Positions 32,423-43,745 of a stretch of DNA of 58,474 nucleotides are shown here, one piece after another (the first letter of the stretch is position 1; each line of letters begins with the position of its first letter). The DNA is from Nymphaea colorata. Taxonomy: Eukaryota > Streptophyta > Magnoliopsida > Nymphaeales > Nymphaeaceae. The stretch spans positions 1 through 58,474 of the forward strand of contig NW_022204621.1 in assembly GCF_008831285.2 (NCBI RefSeq), written 5' to 3'. The notes below the pieces were generated by a model. The model worked only from the letters and a program-made list of their open reading frames with translations. It was not told where the DNA came from and ran no database searches. The translations under genes and the position numbers were made by a program.

Positions 32423-34819
32423 TCAAATATATCTCTGGTGGGGGTTGCCCAGGATCCTCTCCTGCAGGTAGCAGGCCGGCTCCGTCCGCATGTACCGCTC
32501 GCTCCGCTTCAGCTCCTTCCACTTCTCGCGCTCCCCCATGTCGTTCACCGTGAAGGTCACCCGGTTGTCCCGCTACGTGTTCCGTTGAAGTATACGGTAG
32601 GCGCGATGATCTGCACCGGCGCGTATACTCTCACCTTCTCGTTCCTGCTGGTTTGGATCTGGGGAGGCTCCTCCAGTCGCGACTTCTAGAAGTGGTTGGG
32701 CGAGTTGTGGAAGTTGGAGCTGAGTTTCCAGTTGTTGCCAAGGCCAGGACGGTGGTTGAGGTATTTGGAATCGAAGTTTTTGAGGATTGGCTGTTAGATG
32801 GGCGTCTTTTTGTTGAGGGAGCTTTCGTCCCTGTTGGTGGTGGACTTGCAGTAGAGCTACTTGGGCTTGTACTCGAGCTGGTTCTTGGTGAGGATGGTGG
32901 AAAACGCAGTGCATTTGTCGTTGATCCTGTTCACTGTCTCCTTGTCCAGCTCAAAGCGGGAGTATTTCTACTTTATCGGCGATCGGGAAGCATCCTTGGC
33001 CGATTTCTTGATTTTGACCTAGATTTCGAGGAAAAGGAAGATTTATCCGCTGCCTATTTGTCCTTTTTGAGGAATTTGAGGAAGGAAGGCTTGCGAAGCT
33101 CCTTGTTGCTGGGATATGGCTTCAGATTAGGGTATTACATGGGAGCAGGTTTGAGCTTGGGACTGTTTGTGTTGATGTTTTGGGAGTATTTTAAGTTCTG
33201 CAGGAACTTGGGAGAGCGTGGCGCCTTGGAAGTGATGAACTTAAACTACACCACCTTAGAAACGATCTTATTCTTGCCTCTTTTGCTCTGGAGGCAATGG
33301 CATTCGTTGGTATATAGAAAGGCATTGTCTGCATTCCCTCCGAGGAGGACTTGTAGAGATCTTGGTTGCCTTCCTGGTCTAGGAACATAGCATCGTTCAT
33401 GAAGCTGCTGAAGCCTTCGTTCCTTATGTGGTTGGTGATTTGGGGTGAAAAAGAAGTTAAGTTTTTGTCCTTCACCAAAACGATGTTCTTGTGATAAGTC
33501 TACGGATTCGGCTTTGGCTGCTCTGATATCTAGTCCTCCAGCTAGTGGATGAAGCTCTAGTGGCTCTAGTTGAAGGTGCTTTTTCTGAGGAAGGAGACGG
33601 CAGCTTGGTTTTCTTCTTCTCGAATGGCCTGACGTTACTATTTTTTAGACTCCAGGTCGTTTCTCTCAGTGATGGGGCCTATTGCGAGTTCCTGGTGGGA
33701 AGGGGGAAGTTTGGGCGGGGGCGGTGCTTCGGGGTCGCCCTCTTCGACTGACTCTGCTGACGAGTTCATTAAAAATTTCTAGAACTCTTTCTTGAGTTCT
33801 TCCTGGCGGTTCATCTGTTCCTAGTCCTTTTTTTCCTTCCGAAGGCAAACTAATGGGAGTCCTTGAAGTGGGGGGTTTCCATATCGTTATCTTTTTCGTT
33901 GTGGATGTGTGACTCGCGTCCGCTTTCAAGTATGAAATTGAAAAGTTTCAGGTCATTTTAAAAAACAGCGTTTTTCTTGCCATTTTATACTCTTTCCTTG
34001 GAGGTGCCTGGGGGCTACTGGGGTAGTTTGCCGTCTGAGGTTTTCGTGGATTCTTTGCCCCGGTAGCCCTCGTTTTCTAAATATTACCCCATGACAAAAT
34101 GGGAGTTGACCGACGCCAAAAAGTAGCTTTCTTCGGTGATGAGGAAGAGCTCTCCGAAATTGCGGTAATTGATATCGAAATACTCGATGAGGTTGGTGAC
34201 GGCCTCCATGAAGCCCAGCGAACGCAGGTAGTCATCGGCGCCATCAACTTCCAGTTTGGCCAGGATAATCCGGTAGAAGATGATAAAAAGTTCCAACAGA
34301 ATGGGGTTCTTTTCGAGGGACCACTAGACGTATTTGATCTTGTGAGGTTGGGTGTACTATTTCCTGGCGAGTACTGAATGAAAGAATTTCGCCATCATGG
34401 CCTTCGCTTGAAGGTTGTCCACTGACAAATTTTTATTGCCGATGTGGTTGAAATTCAGGTCCTTGGAGTAAAGACTGCACTTGAGCGTCTACAACAGGGA
34501 ATGGTTGATGCCCATACGCTATGAAACGGCCCCCTCGCACCTCCAGGAAAGATTAGACTAAAATTGAATAAGAAAAGGCTCGCAGCAGGGCATTCGGGTC
34601 GTCGTTCTTAAGCGATCTGATGTGGCGTGCGTTGGAGACCATCTTGAGGGTTTGTTCTTGAAGTGGTTTGGCGGGGAGGTGGAGGTGTGAGGATGCGTGT
34701 GCGGCGAGGGTGGGGAGGAGGGCGAGGGAGGGTGGGAGGAAGGTGTAGGGGGGGTGCGTATCGACCTGTAGTAGCAGTTGTTCTGCCTCGAGCATCTACT
34801 AGGCGTCTAAAATGTTCAT
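32423..34819 (-). CDS. Large Glu-rich protein, unknown function
   Basis: About 795 residues, not recognised. It starts MNILDAEEMLEAEQLLLQVD at ATG 34819 and stops at TGA 32423-32425. A folded-looking region lies near residues 110-250 (SLLETLKCSLYSKDLNFNHI, LLELFIIFYRIILAKLEVDG, YLRSLGFMEAVTNLIEYFDI, NFGELFLITEESYFLASVNS). The rest is mostly disordered, rich in Glu, Lys, Ser and Pro (EEGDPEAPPPPKLPPSHQEL, RKSTFNESHESFIHELEDE, SKAPRSPKFLQNLKYS). Many Glu are UAR, so the open frame is invisible under the standard code. Single-base breaks occur near 34535, 33815, 33240 and 33000. A 23-nt intron is proposed at 32573-32595. It could be a scaffold protein; no domain supports a function. Confidence 0.6.
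32573..32595 (-). other. Probable intron (23 nt)
   Basis: GTATAC...ACGTAG with A six bases from the 3' end. It joins VQIIAPT to RDNRVTFTVND in frame. It is less certain than the 20-nt introns because the protein family is unknown. Confidence 0.6.
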
Positions 34820-35303
34820 GGTTTGGTGGGAGTAAAATTATTTTTGTATGGGTATGCAGGATTACCGTCATTTTCGGCCGAGCAGCACCCGCACCCGCCC
34901 TTATCCCACTCCTCCCGCCCTGAATTATAAGAAAATGAATGCTGTTTAAACTTTTTATCCTTTTTTTATTAATTTGGCAAGTAAGATATATTATTTTCTC
35001 AACATTTCACCCCCAAATGGTCCCAATTACTCAACACCAAAATATTCCTAAAGTAGAGAAGAAGGGAAGCGCCGGCAGGGCTTTGGTTTGCATAATAGTG
35101 GCACTATTATAGTCATTTCTGCCTGCCTGCTTGAGTTATATATTTTAAGTTTAAAACGTATAATGAAGTTTCTTCACTCAAATACCCAAAAAATGCCAAT
35201 ATCCTCCATGCCCCACACGCTATCCTCCTGCCCTCTCTCCCGCTCTCCCCTCCCAATAAAATAGTGAGTATAGTTGCGAATTATTTTATTTTTATAACTT
35301 CCC
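34820..35303. other. Divergent intergenic region
   Basis: AT-rich spacer between the Glu-rich gene and PACRG, probably with both promoters. No gene was recognised. Confidence 0.5.
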
Positions 35304-36291
35304 ATGCTGCCCAAGCTCCAGCAGAGCTCGCTCGCCAACACCCTCCGCCGCGACAACCTCGCCTCGCAGATCCAGTGTACTCTCCAACTTACCAAGGCGA
35401 GGACCAGCTCCGTGGCATGCTCAGCAAGCAGAACAACGAGAGCTACAAGCCATGGAAAAACCAATACGCTCCCCAAAACCCCCATTCGCCCTTCGGCGAC
35501 TTCCCCAAGGAGTACATCCCCAAGGAGAAACTGAAGGACCAGAAACACGAGCCAGTGCACGAACTGACGCTGTCCGGCTCCCTCGCCAAGCACTCCAAGT
35601 CCCAAGGCATCGGCGGACGCATCTCCAGCACCCTCGAGAAGAAGGCGCCCTTCCAAAAACCAGTCCCCAAGTCAGGAGCTTTCGAGAAAAGGGAAGTCCC
35701 TGCCTCTGAGTTCAGGCGCTACTATGACCGAGGAGACCTTCCCATCCGCGTCGACCACCAGAACTCTCTTCCCAAGCTGGTCTGGAAGGTGTCGGTTGAA
35801 TCGCTGGACTACCACCACTACTTGCCGATCTTCTTCGACGGTGCGAGGGAGAAATTCGACCCCTACCGTTCATTTGCGATCCTGGGCACATACGACCTGC
35901 TGGACAAGGGCGGAAACAAGATCCTGCCGGTGATTCCGCAGCTGATCATCCCCATCAAGAGTAGATCTGTGGTGACTTAGCCGCCCTCAACACGCGCGAC
36001 CCCTAGATAATCGCCACCATGCTCAAGGTCATCCAGAAGCTCGTATTATCGGGATAGATGATCGGGTAGGCGTTGGTGCCTTACTACCGCCAGATCCTGC
36101 CCATTTTCAACATCTTCCGGAACAACAACACGAGCATCGGCGACAAGATCGAATACAGTCAGCGCAAGCGTCTGAACCTGGGGGACCTGATCGGCGAGAC
36201 CTTGTAGTTATTGGAGCAGACGGGAGGAGAGGACGCCTTCATCAATATCAAGTATATGATCCCCACCTACGAGAGCTGCGTGCTCAACTGA
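35304..36291 (+). CDS. PACRG: PACRG, parkin co-regulated protein homolog (ciliary doublet seam protein)
   Basis: 315 residues, frame fully intact after removing two 20-nt introns. In cilia PACRG sits at the inner junction between the A and B tubules of the doublet microtubule. The C-terminal two thirds match animal PACRG nearly block for block: [131 protein letters not shown] stands at the conserved Glu of SGEMIG (36055-36057) and GETLE (36205-36207). The N-terminus is the usual variable Pro/Lys-rich part. It stops at TGA 36289-36291. Confidence 0.96.
35377..35396 (+). other. Intron (20 nt)
   Basis: GTACTC...ACCAAG. Splicing joins NLASQIQ to [12 protein letters not shown] and keeps the PACRG frame. 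Confidence 0.88.
35961..35980 (+). other. Intron (20 nt)
   Basis: GTAGAT...ACTTAG. Splicing gives IPIKTALNTRDPE, as in animal PACRG. Confidence 0.95.
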
Positions 36292-36340
36292 TACGCATAT
36301 TATCATTCTTATATATTGGTATATGATGGTTTCTTCAGCA

Positions 36341-37535
36341 TCATTGCAAGTGACTGAACGGCACGATTATCTTACGCCAGCCCTGGTGGTTCTTCGGCAA
36401 GTGGCGACTGATCATCTCGGCCAGCCACACGATGTTGCGGATTTACTTCGTTAAGCGATCATTACCTGCTCCTTCAGCTTGATGTAGGCGTAGAAGACCG
36501 CCACTTGGTTGCACTGGTCGAAAGCCAAGGCGTATCTCCTGCACTCCTCGTCGTACATGATGTCGTCCAGAGACTTTTGGGCAACTGAGAAATCTTCCTT
36601 CTTTGAGGGTCTGGAGACTCGTTGATGATCTCAGCGTAGCCAGCAACGCCCTTCACTGCTTCCTTGAGCTGCTCGACGTGGTGGCGTTGAGGAGCGCGGT
36701 CTTGGAGTCAGGGTAAAGGTATCCGAGAGCAGGGCAAAGTTTTTTCCTGGCCTACAGAACTTTGGCGGTTGTGTTGAGTTCGCGATTGCCGATGGAGTTG
36801 TAGATGACCTGTATGGTCTTGAAGTCGGCTTCGAACTTGATGAGGTCCCGCATCATGGCTCTGAGGTGGGGTTGAGTTGTTTGGAGCAGAAGTGGTCGAA
36901 GTCCTCCAGCCAGAGCTTCTTGAGGGAGGTGCGGATGTACTCTGGCTTTAGTTCCTTGAAGATGTTCTGCACTTCGTTCATCGTGCGCGAGTCTCCTCCC
37001 TCCTTGGTCATTTCCTCCTCGAGGAAACGCATGAAATAGGGTCCCACTGGCGTGTCGATGAGGACGTCCTTGTAGAGGCCGGAGTAGTCGTCGCCCTCGA
37101 GCACTTTGATGTTCCTCATTTCTGGGAAGTAGCCGAGGGGGTCGATGTTGCTCATGAGCAGTTCGATGTCTACCTTGTTCTTGAGTCCCTCGATGATGTT
37201 GACCACGTTGTCGAGCTGGTACCTGATGGCGATCATGTCGAGGAAGTCCACCAGGAATCCGGTGGAGTTGGTCTGCACGTACTCGATTTCGTCGGCCAGT
37301 TTGCGCTTCAGCTTGGAGCGCATGAGGGAGACTGAGATGTTGGGGTTGTCGGTGAGGAGGTAGGATCCGTAGTCCGTATCTTCGAGGAACTGGATGGGTG
37401 GAGGCGTACCGATTTGAGCTCGTCGAGGGAGGAGCAATTCTTGATCTGGGTGTATTGGTTATCGTTGAAGAAGGAGGCTCGGAAGCCACGGATGATCGCC
37501 TCGGCGTAGCCGTTCTCGACCGCGAAAGTAGCCAT
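36341..37535 (-). CDS. ATP6V0D: V-type proton ATPase V0 subunit d
   Basis: Peripheral subunit on the V0 ring that couples the rotor to the V0 sector in acidic vacuoles; in a freshwater ciliate also possibly in the contractile vacuole. About 385 residues. Motifs: GYAEAIIRGFRASFFNDNQY, TDYGSYLLTDN, IAIRYQLDNVVNIIEGLKNK, DPLGYFPEM, LIDTPVGPYF, EADFKTIQVIYNSIGNREL, LGYLYPD, VAVFYAYIKLKEQE then IRNIVWLAEMISR. The Glu of KEQE, the first codon after the intron, is TAA (36443-36445), a direct case for UAA as Glu. Introns are at 37390-37409 and 36446-36465. Three single missing bases (near 36868, 36675 and 36575) are needed. It stops at TGA 36341-36343, 49 bp from convergent PACRG. Confidence 0.94.
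36446..36465 (-). other. Intron (20 nt)
   Basis: GTAATG...ACGAAG. Splicing gives KLKEQ-E-IRNIVWLAE, matching the conserved C-terminus of subunit d. Confidence 0.95.
37390..37409 (-). other. Intron (20 nt)
   Basis: GTACGC...ATCCAG. It joins LDELKS to FLEDTDYGSYL. Confidence 0.93.
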
Positions 37536-37781
37536 CTACATGGTGGATTTATTATTTGATTAAATATGGTCAGCATATTAAACTATTTATCATCCATTGC
37601 AGAATATCAAACAAGTCGAGGATGGATGCATTCGCGTCGATAGTTTTTATACCTATTGGGAGGGTCAAAGAAGTAAAAATTATCTAGAATATTGGGGAGG
37701 GATGGTTGGATGTATTATGGGTTGAAAGGGTGGGTTATGATTTGAATTTGTTTCGTTTATATTTTTTTTATATAACTTCAT

Positions 37782-38553
37782 ATGTCCAATGCCGAGTAAA
37801 ACTCCAACAGTAATCTCCAGCTTAAGCAGGCGCCCCCTTTTCCTTGATAAAGTACGAGGCGGAGATCGAAATCAGCGACAACATCGAAGATTACGAAAAA
37901 GCAAAAACCAACCAGAAGGCATTGGATGCGACCCCCAGCCCCTAGGGTACCCTCCTCGCCATTTAGATGTGCTGAACAACATGATCCTCCCCAGGGACTG
38001 GAAAGCTCCCAACGGCAAGCACTTTATGCAGTATGTGTCCCACCAGAAGTCAGAGCGATCGGACGTGGTGCGGCTTAAGGAAGCACTGGACCAGGCTCTG
38101 GAGTACCGCCAGGCGCGCACATAGGGCATTTGCCCCATCAGGGAGGAGCTTTTTAGTGAGGCTTTTGATGAAATCATCAGAGAAGTCACCATAGGGTCGC
38201 CCGAACGCGGAGTGCTGCTGATGCGCGTGAGAGACGAACACAAGATGACGCTTGCAGCCTACCAAACGCTATACCAATCCTCGGTGAGTTTCGGCGTCAG
38301 GAAGCTGCTGTAGGCCGAGGAGGGGATGGACGAGTTAAAGGAGATGCTGGGGGAGGCCTAGGCGACGCGCAACCAGCTATAGCGGCAGAAGATCTAGCTG
38401 ATCTCAAAGAAGTAGTCCCTGGAGAAGAAGATCTTGGAGCGGAAGACGATCCAGGGCTACGAGAAGGAGGACGAGCTGATCCAGATCCAGGAGCAGGAGA
38501 GCGCCCTTTCGAAGTTCCTGGCCTCGCTGAAGGAGGGCACCAAGCAGGAGTGA
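37782..38553 (+). CDS. DNALI1: Axonemal dynein light chain p28, inner arm
   Basis: 243 residues, frame exact after removing two 20-nt introns; animal and algal p28 are about 255. It is the light intermediate chain bound with actin on single-headed inner dynein arms. Motifs: SPEDVLNNMILPRDW, GICPIREELFSEAFDEIIRE, VTIGSPERGVLLMRVRDEHK, MTLAAYQTLYQSSVSFGVRK. A long coiled coil fills the C-terminus (KQEDELIQIQEQE type, Glu-rich with several TAG). TAG is Glu in the PEDVLN box, where relatives have EDILN. One TAG (38311-38313) lies where relatives have Gln in QAEQG; this is a neutral site since the next Gln is also Glu here. It stops at TGA 38551-38553. Confidence 0.95.
37810..37829 (+). other. Intron (20 nt)
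   Basis: GTAATC...AAGCAG. It joins EENSNS to APFSLIKYEAE in frame. Confidence 0.88.
37947..37966 (+). other. Intron (20 nt)
   Basis: GTACCC...ATTTAG. Splicing yields SPEDVLNNMILPRDW, the conserved p28 box. Confidence 0.95.
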
Positions 38554-38611
38554 TCGTAATTTTGTCATCATTACTACGATCATGGCACAAACAGATGTCA
38601 TTAGCTTATCA

Positions 38612-40285
38612 TCATTCACTCACTCGCCTCCTTACCCTTCCCCGACTCTTGCGGATCTGGATCAGCTCAGCCATGTCCGAATCGATCTCGGAATCGCTTG
38701 AATCGCCGCGGCTTGGCTGGGACTTGACTGGGGTTAGATTCCCATGGGGACTGGATCGTGTCTTCGCTTTATCTTGTGGATTTGGAGTTGGTTGCTGATC
38801 TTGGAGAGGAGGTCCTTGGAGTTTCCCACCTGCAGTTGCTTCACCACTGGCTCGCTCTTCACTTCTACTGGCTCGGCTACCATTGGCTATGGGATGGCTG
38901 GCTCTGGTTTGGTGATTTTGGGAGTTTCATCGTTGTTTCTTGGGTGAGGCTAAGGCTGTCTCTACTCCTGTTCACTTGACGACCTTTTTTGTGCTTATTT
39001 CGGTCGACGCTCCTACTGCTTCTGCTGTCATCAGATCTTCTCCTCCTGTCCTTCTTCTTCCGCTTGTCCTTCTTCTCCTTCTTGCTCTTCTCTTTCTTCT
39101 TTTTCTTCTACCGGCTGCGTTCTCTACTCTAGGAATCATCATCAGACCGTAAGCGCTGCTGTTGTGGTTGTGGTTGTTGTGGCTGTTGTGTTATCGTTGC
39201 ATTAGTATTGCTAATGATGGGATTGATGGGATTGATGTTATTGATGGGATTGTTGTTGTGGGGATGGGCGAGGCTATGTTATGATTTCTTTTTTAATTTT
39301 GAGTTGTGAGTTGATGTCGAGTATGATTTTTCTATAATAATTCACAGGGAATACATTGACTAGCTGGTGCCTATCCCCCACTTCGCTGAGCTGCGCCGCC
39401 GCCCACTCCAGAGAGAAGCGGTGGGCCGACGCAGCCTCGTAGAATGCCTCCAATTAGCCAACCAATTCCTCAATACCTTACAGGTGGGCCTCGATCAGCA
39501 CCCACCAGGGAACGTTAGGCATCCTCACGCCCAGCTTCAGCATGGCCAAGTAGACCGATGCCGCTGCGATGGTGGGGCCGGGGTAGAAGAGGGGACAGTT
39601 GGTCCGGTAGAAGTCGTTGAGGTGCGTCCAGGAGAGCTGGCAGATGCGGCGGGATTCAGGGTGGCGGTCGAAGGTCATGAAGAGGCCGCCGATGTAGCGG
39701 TGCGGGATGTCGAAAAGTCGATAGACTTAGAATCCCAGGGCGAAGAGGATCTAGTTCTCCATTTGGATCACCTTCTTCCGCATGTATTCGTACTCGGTCG
39801 AGTTGAGCACCTGTGGCTTCACTGGGGAACGCTGTCCCTCGAAGACCTTTATAGCTGGGGGTTACTTTGAAGACGTGGTCGAAGACTGCGGAGACTTCGT
39901 AGGACTTGCGAAGGGTTTCTTCGGACTTGCAGGCGAGGAAGGTGGCGCCCATGGCCACGTCGCGGAAGTCGTGGTCGAGGAAGCCGTGGCGCGAGTAGAA
40001 GTAGTGGGCGATGGCTGCGGCGACGACGGTGGTGGAGACGGGCAGCCGGAGCGACTCGCCCGCCCGGAAGATGATTTCGCCCATGAGGTAGCCGATGCCC
40101 TTCTCCTGCTCGATGGAGAGTCCCTGGAGTTGTGAGGGCGTGGGCGCGTAGCGGTCGAGCAGGTAGTTGTCGGAGTGGGGGTCGGCGGCGTAGAGGAAGC
40201 GGCGGGTGAAGCTTTCCCTGGTGATGCCGACGGATGCTTCGCTCCTGAGGAACTGGGTGCGGATCTAAGGCTCACTATTATTCAT
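38612..40285 (-). CDS. Cyclin-L-like protein with RS-type tail
   Basis: About 550 residues. It has two cyclin boxes: EKGIGYLMGEIIFRAGESLR, FRDVAMGATFLACKSEETLR, then QMENEILFALGFEVYRLFDI and FYPGPTIAAASVYLAMLKLG. A Gln/His-rich linker follows, then a Lys/Arg/Ser-rich nuclear tail (KKKKKEKSKKEKKDKRKKKD, RRRRSDDSRSSRSVDRNKH). Cyclin L proteins carry such an RS tail and act with CDK11-type kinases in splicing and transcription; cyclin K is the main alternative. It starts MNNSEPEIRTQFLRSEASVG, where the E after SEP is TAG. A short intron lies at 39847-39865. Single-base breaks remain in the tail (near 38870 and 38770). It stops at TGA 38612-38614, 58 bp from convergent p28. Confidence 0.82.
39847..39865 (-). 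other. Intron (19 nt as sequenced)
   Basis: GTAACC...ATAAAG with five C in a row, so one C may be missing from a 20-nt intron. Splicing gives DHVFKVFEGQRSPVKPQVLN in frame. Confidence 0.85.
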
Positions 40286-40556
40286 ATTAATATAAGAGCA
40301 TATAGCAATGACCAAACTGAACTTATATCACACGCGCTAATCAATTACCAAAACAACTACAATTACACACTCACATGAACAACTTATCATCTAGATATGT
40401 AGATACACTAACATCACCACCCATACTGGTTTCGCAGCACCATCAAATTAGCACCAGGACATTTCCCTCCTCTTCCAAAGCGCATAAAGTTTGTTCTTGT
40501 TGATGGTGTTTGTGGTGTGGTGAAGATCTGTACTACAATTACATAATAAATCCACG

Positions 40557-40954
40557 ATGAACAAGTTGCAGCTGCCTCAGGCCAAGCTCCTCTACGCGGT
40601 CAGCGAGATCTACCGCAAGCGCAGGATCGACGAGACCGAGAAGCGCATCCTCAAGGGTACAGCTTCCACCATCTAGAAAAGATCATCACCGACAACGTCG
40701 AAATCTACGAATTGCTCGAACAGAACGAGAAGGAAGCCGACCTCTTCGACCGCCTGATCGCTCTGGTCCGCACCCCCGAGGAACCGCACGAGCCGCAACC
40801 CGAGAACAAAGAAGTGCTGGCGAGCGTAGAGCAGGAAGAGGCATCCTCGCCGTGGGGAGAGTTCCTGCGGAGGAAGAAAAACAACAACCAGAACAAGCAC
40901 AAGTACGAGACCAACGCCATCAAGGAACTCCTCAATCCCCAGAAGACCTAATGA
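40557..40954 (+). CDS. Small charged protein, unknown function
   Basis: 125 residues, exact frame after removal of one 20-nt intron. It starts MNKLQLPQAKLLYAVSEIYR and contains RILKEKIITDNVEIYELLEQ and FDRLIALVRTPEEPHEPQPE, then a basic C-terminal part (WGEFLRRKKNNNQNKHKYE, NAIKELLNPQK). The N-terminal half looks helical, the rest disordered. No family was recognised. It stops at TGA 40952-40954. Confidence 0.6.
40657..40676 (+). other. Intron (20 nt)
   Basis: GTACAG...ATCTAG. It joins ETEKRILK to EKIITDNVEIYE in frame. Confidence 0.88.
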
Positions 40955-41138
40955 TTTCACTCATCCATTATCACCACTCAACTCTCCAGCAACCCCACCC
41001 AGATGACGACCCTTAAGGGGGGATTATAAGTATGGGGTAGTTGGGGGCGGGGCGAGGGTGTGGGCGGGAGGGGGGTTGTAACTGTCAGTGCCAATGAATT
41101 CCAACAGGATTATAGGACTGTATTCTTTCTAAACAGCG

Positions 41139-42602
41139 ATGAGTGAGAACATGAGCGTGCGTAAGCGGAGCCACCGCATAAAGACGACCACTGCGCAGGG
41201 GACGCACCCCTCGCTGCTGCTCTCCCTCGAGAGCAAGCTCAACAGCGCCATGTTCCGCCAGGAGATCAGCAAGGTCGACACCCTCCTCTCCCGCCAGTCC
41301 CACCACATCAAGTACTTCTCCAACGGACGCTCCTCCCTCGCGCGCAGGACCGCCGTCTCGCAGAAGATGGACTTCACGCAGAAGACGCTCACCGTACGCA
41401 TGGAAGTAGTTAGTACTATCTCATGGATCACTGCAACAACGAAGAACTGGTTTCGAGACTGCTGGAGGAGAGAGGGAGGTGGGTCCGCAGCGAAACCAGA
41501 AGCGGAGACGTCAGCCTGATCTGGGGCTTCCTCAATGCTTCGCAGGCCAGCAGACTGCGCGGCAAGGAAGTGGTCAGCAGAGTGCCCCACTCCTACCAGA
41601 TGACCGACAAGGGAAGGCTCTACGAAAACCTCACCAGCTACTGCGACAAGAAGAATGTAGGGCTTTCCTTCACTCAGATTTCTCTAAACTTCCTGCCGAT
41701 CACCTTCCACCTGGACCAGGAGGCGCCAGCGCACCTGCTGCGGGACAGCATCCGGGAGTTCCTCTAGTTCTTCGACTACGTGAAGGAGAACACAACGCTC
41801 AGCAACACCTGGATCATGAAGCCCACCAACATGAACCAGGGGCGAGACATTCACCTCTTCAACAGCTTGGAGCAGTTCCTCAACTCAACGGCGTCAAGTG
41901 CAGCATGCACAACGCGGCGGAGGTGGAGCGATCGGTCGAGGAAGCGGTGCGGTCGAGCCGGTCGCTGATCCTCCAAAAATACATCGAGAATCCCCTGCTG
42001 CTGGAGGGCCACAAGTTCGACATCAGGATGTGGGTGCTGCTGGACCACCTGGGGCAGTTCTTCGTCTTCGAGGAGGGCTACTTGCGGTTCACCTCCACGC
42101 CCTACCGGCTGGACTCCTCCTCGCTGAGCAACAACTTCGTGCACCTCACCAACCACTCGCTGCAGAAGCACAGTCCCACCTACAGCACCGCCCACAGCCT
42201 GCGCCCCATGGCCTTCCTCAGCCAGTACCTGTCGGCGCAGGGCAAGAGCTACCAGCGCATCCAGCAGGAGATGAAGCGCATCATCACCATCACCCTCAAG
42301 GCCACCCTCGGCCAGATCCCCAGGAAGCACAAACACCAAGCCTTCTAGATCTTCGGATTCGATTTCCTCATCGATCGCGAACTCAACGTGAGGCTTATAG
42401 AGGCCAACTGCAATCCCGCCATCACTGAGGACTGCCCCCTGCTAGCGTAGCTCATACCCAAGATGCTAAGTAGTTTCTAGTTGACGTAGATGATGCATTC
42501 AAGCTCACCATCGACCGTATCTTCAACACGAAGAACCCCAAGAGCTACATGGTGAGTAGGCTCTCCGGCGAGAACTCGTGGGAAAAACTGGGCGAAATAT
42601 GA
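41139..42602 (+). CDS. Tubulin-tyrosine-ligase-like enzyme
   Basis: About 475 residues with a complete TTL ATP-grasp domain: LSNTWIMKPTNMNQGRDIHL, LILQKYIENPLLLEGHKFDI (continuing RMWVLL), NNFVHLTNHSLQKHSP, FEIFGFDFLIDRELNVRLIE and ANCNPAITEDCPLLAELIPK. The Glu of FEIFG is TAG (42346-42348), an almost invariant Glu in this family. There are two 20-nt introns, and one base is missing near 41885 (between EQFL and NGVKCSMHN). The substrate amino acid is not clear. It lacks the extra helical region of the other tubulin-ligase-like gene here. It stops at TGA 42600-42602. Confidence 0.92.
41394..41413 (+). other. Intron (20 nt)
   Basis: GTACGC...AGTTAG. It joins FTQKTLT to YYLMDHCNNEELV in frame. 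Confidence 0.92.
42470..42489 (+). other. Intron (20 nt)
   Basis: GTAGTT...ACGTAG. Splicing gives IPKMLNDAFKLTIDRIF, the usual end of the TTL domain. Confidence 0.92.
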
Positions 42603-42641
42603 GTGAGATTGCGTGATATGTTATTGCTTGTTGTTAAAAAT

Positions 42642-42714
42642 CACCCGCGAAGGGGCTCGAACCCTCGACCATTAACTTAAAAGGCTAACGCTCTACCGAC
42701 TGAGCTACGCGGGT
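42642..42714 (-). tRNA. tRNA-Lys (anticodon UUU)
   Basis: 73-nt cloverleaf on the minus strand. The 7-bp acceptor stem is fully paired (ACCCGCG with CGCGGGT, discriminator G). The D arm is GCTC/GAGC, the anticodon arm TTAGC-CTTTTAA-GTTAA, and the T arm GAGGG-TTCGAGC-CCCTT. The anticodon TTT reads AAA/AAG (Lys). There is no intron. It lies in the 205 bp between the TTLL and PP2A stops. A/B-box internal promoter sequences are present as usual. Confidence 0.95.
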
Positions 42715-42807
42715 TGGTGCTATCCTCTGCTTGTGGGTAAGAAATTACTCGTCTTTTTCGTCATGAGGATGGGAATGATGTTCTACATGAATAAGTGGAA
42801 TAGAGGA

Positions 42808-43745
42808 TCATAGGAAGTACTCTGGGACCCTTCGGGTGGGTTCGGTTTCCTTTTCCTTGGGCGAGGGGTCGTACTTCTGGTAGTTGATTTCGAGCGTGTC
42901 TCCAAACTCGAGAGCAGCTGCCTGGTTTCCGCAGCGGTAGCAGTAGTTGGGGGCGGAGAAGACGGTGACGCACTTGTTCTTGTGGGCGTAGCTGTACCCC
43001 TCCATCACCAACTGGTGGGCTCGGCAGATGGTCTTCAGGTTGTTCTTCCGCAGGAACTTGTCCGAAATGTCCTCGCCCCAACAGTACCCGGCCCCACGAG
43101 GAGAGGAACTGAAGCCTGTCTTGCCTTCGTCCGCAGGGTCGGACCACAATAGGTCGCAGAGGGCGCCGTTATGTGGCACATCTTGGAACCGATTGATATT
43201 CCTGAGTTGATCGAGGGTCTCGATTTCGGGCGAGAGTCCTCCGTGTAGGCAAAAGACCTGGTTTTAAATTTCTGCTGCGACAGGGAGGCACTGGAAGATA
43301 TCTGCGAACATCTTCCAGATGAGGTCGGTGCCGTACTTCTTGAGGCACTCGTCGTAGAAGCCGTAGAGCTTGTTGATCTCGCGGTTCTCGTGGTTTCCGC
43401 GCAGGATGGTGATGCGGCTGCGGTACTTGATCTTGAGCAGCAGGATGTAGAGGAAGGTCTCCACGCTGTTGAAGCCGCGGTCCACGTAGTCCCCCATGAA
43501 CAGGTAGTTCGTGTGCGGCAGCTTCCCGCAGATCTCGAAGATCTACAGCAGGTCGAAGAATTGGCCGTGGGTGTCCCCGCACACAGTCACCGGAGCACGC
43601 ACATGCACCAGGTTCGGCTCCTAGCTCAGGATCTACTTGGCCTTGGTAGGGTGGGCAGTACCTTTTCGCAGATGGATTTGACCTAGCGTTCTGGGATGAC
43701 TCCGAGGCTCTCGAGGGTGCAGAGGTATTCGTCGATGTTCTTCAT
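42808..43745 (-). CDS. Protein phosphatase 2A catalytic subunit
   Basis: 305 residues, exact frame after one 20-nt intron; PP2Ac is normally 309. Ser/Thr phosphatase with the metal and phosphate motifs GDTHGQF, GDYVDRG, RGNHENR, HGGLSP and [11 protein letters not shown]. The C-terminus TRRVPEYFL corresponds to TRRTPDYFL of PP2A, whose last Leu is methylated, so this is PP2A rather than PP4 or PP6. TAG is Glu in FDLLEIF (43543-43545) and KAKEIL. TAA falls at an Asp position of relatives before [13 protein letters not shown] at 43683-43685 is Gln in animal PP2A but Glu in PP4. It stops at TGA 42808-42810. Confidence 0.96.
43642..43661 (-). other. Intron (20 nt)
   Basis: GTACTG...ACCAAG. Splicing gives VKSICEKAKEIL as in PP2Ac. 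Confidence 0.95.

Noticed and set aside
39120-39260. Separate low-complexity gene or microsatellite near 39.2 kb
   Set aside because: It is the Gln/His/Asn-rich linker of the cyclin-L-like gene read on the minus strand.
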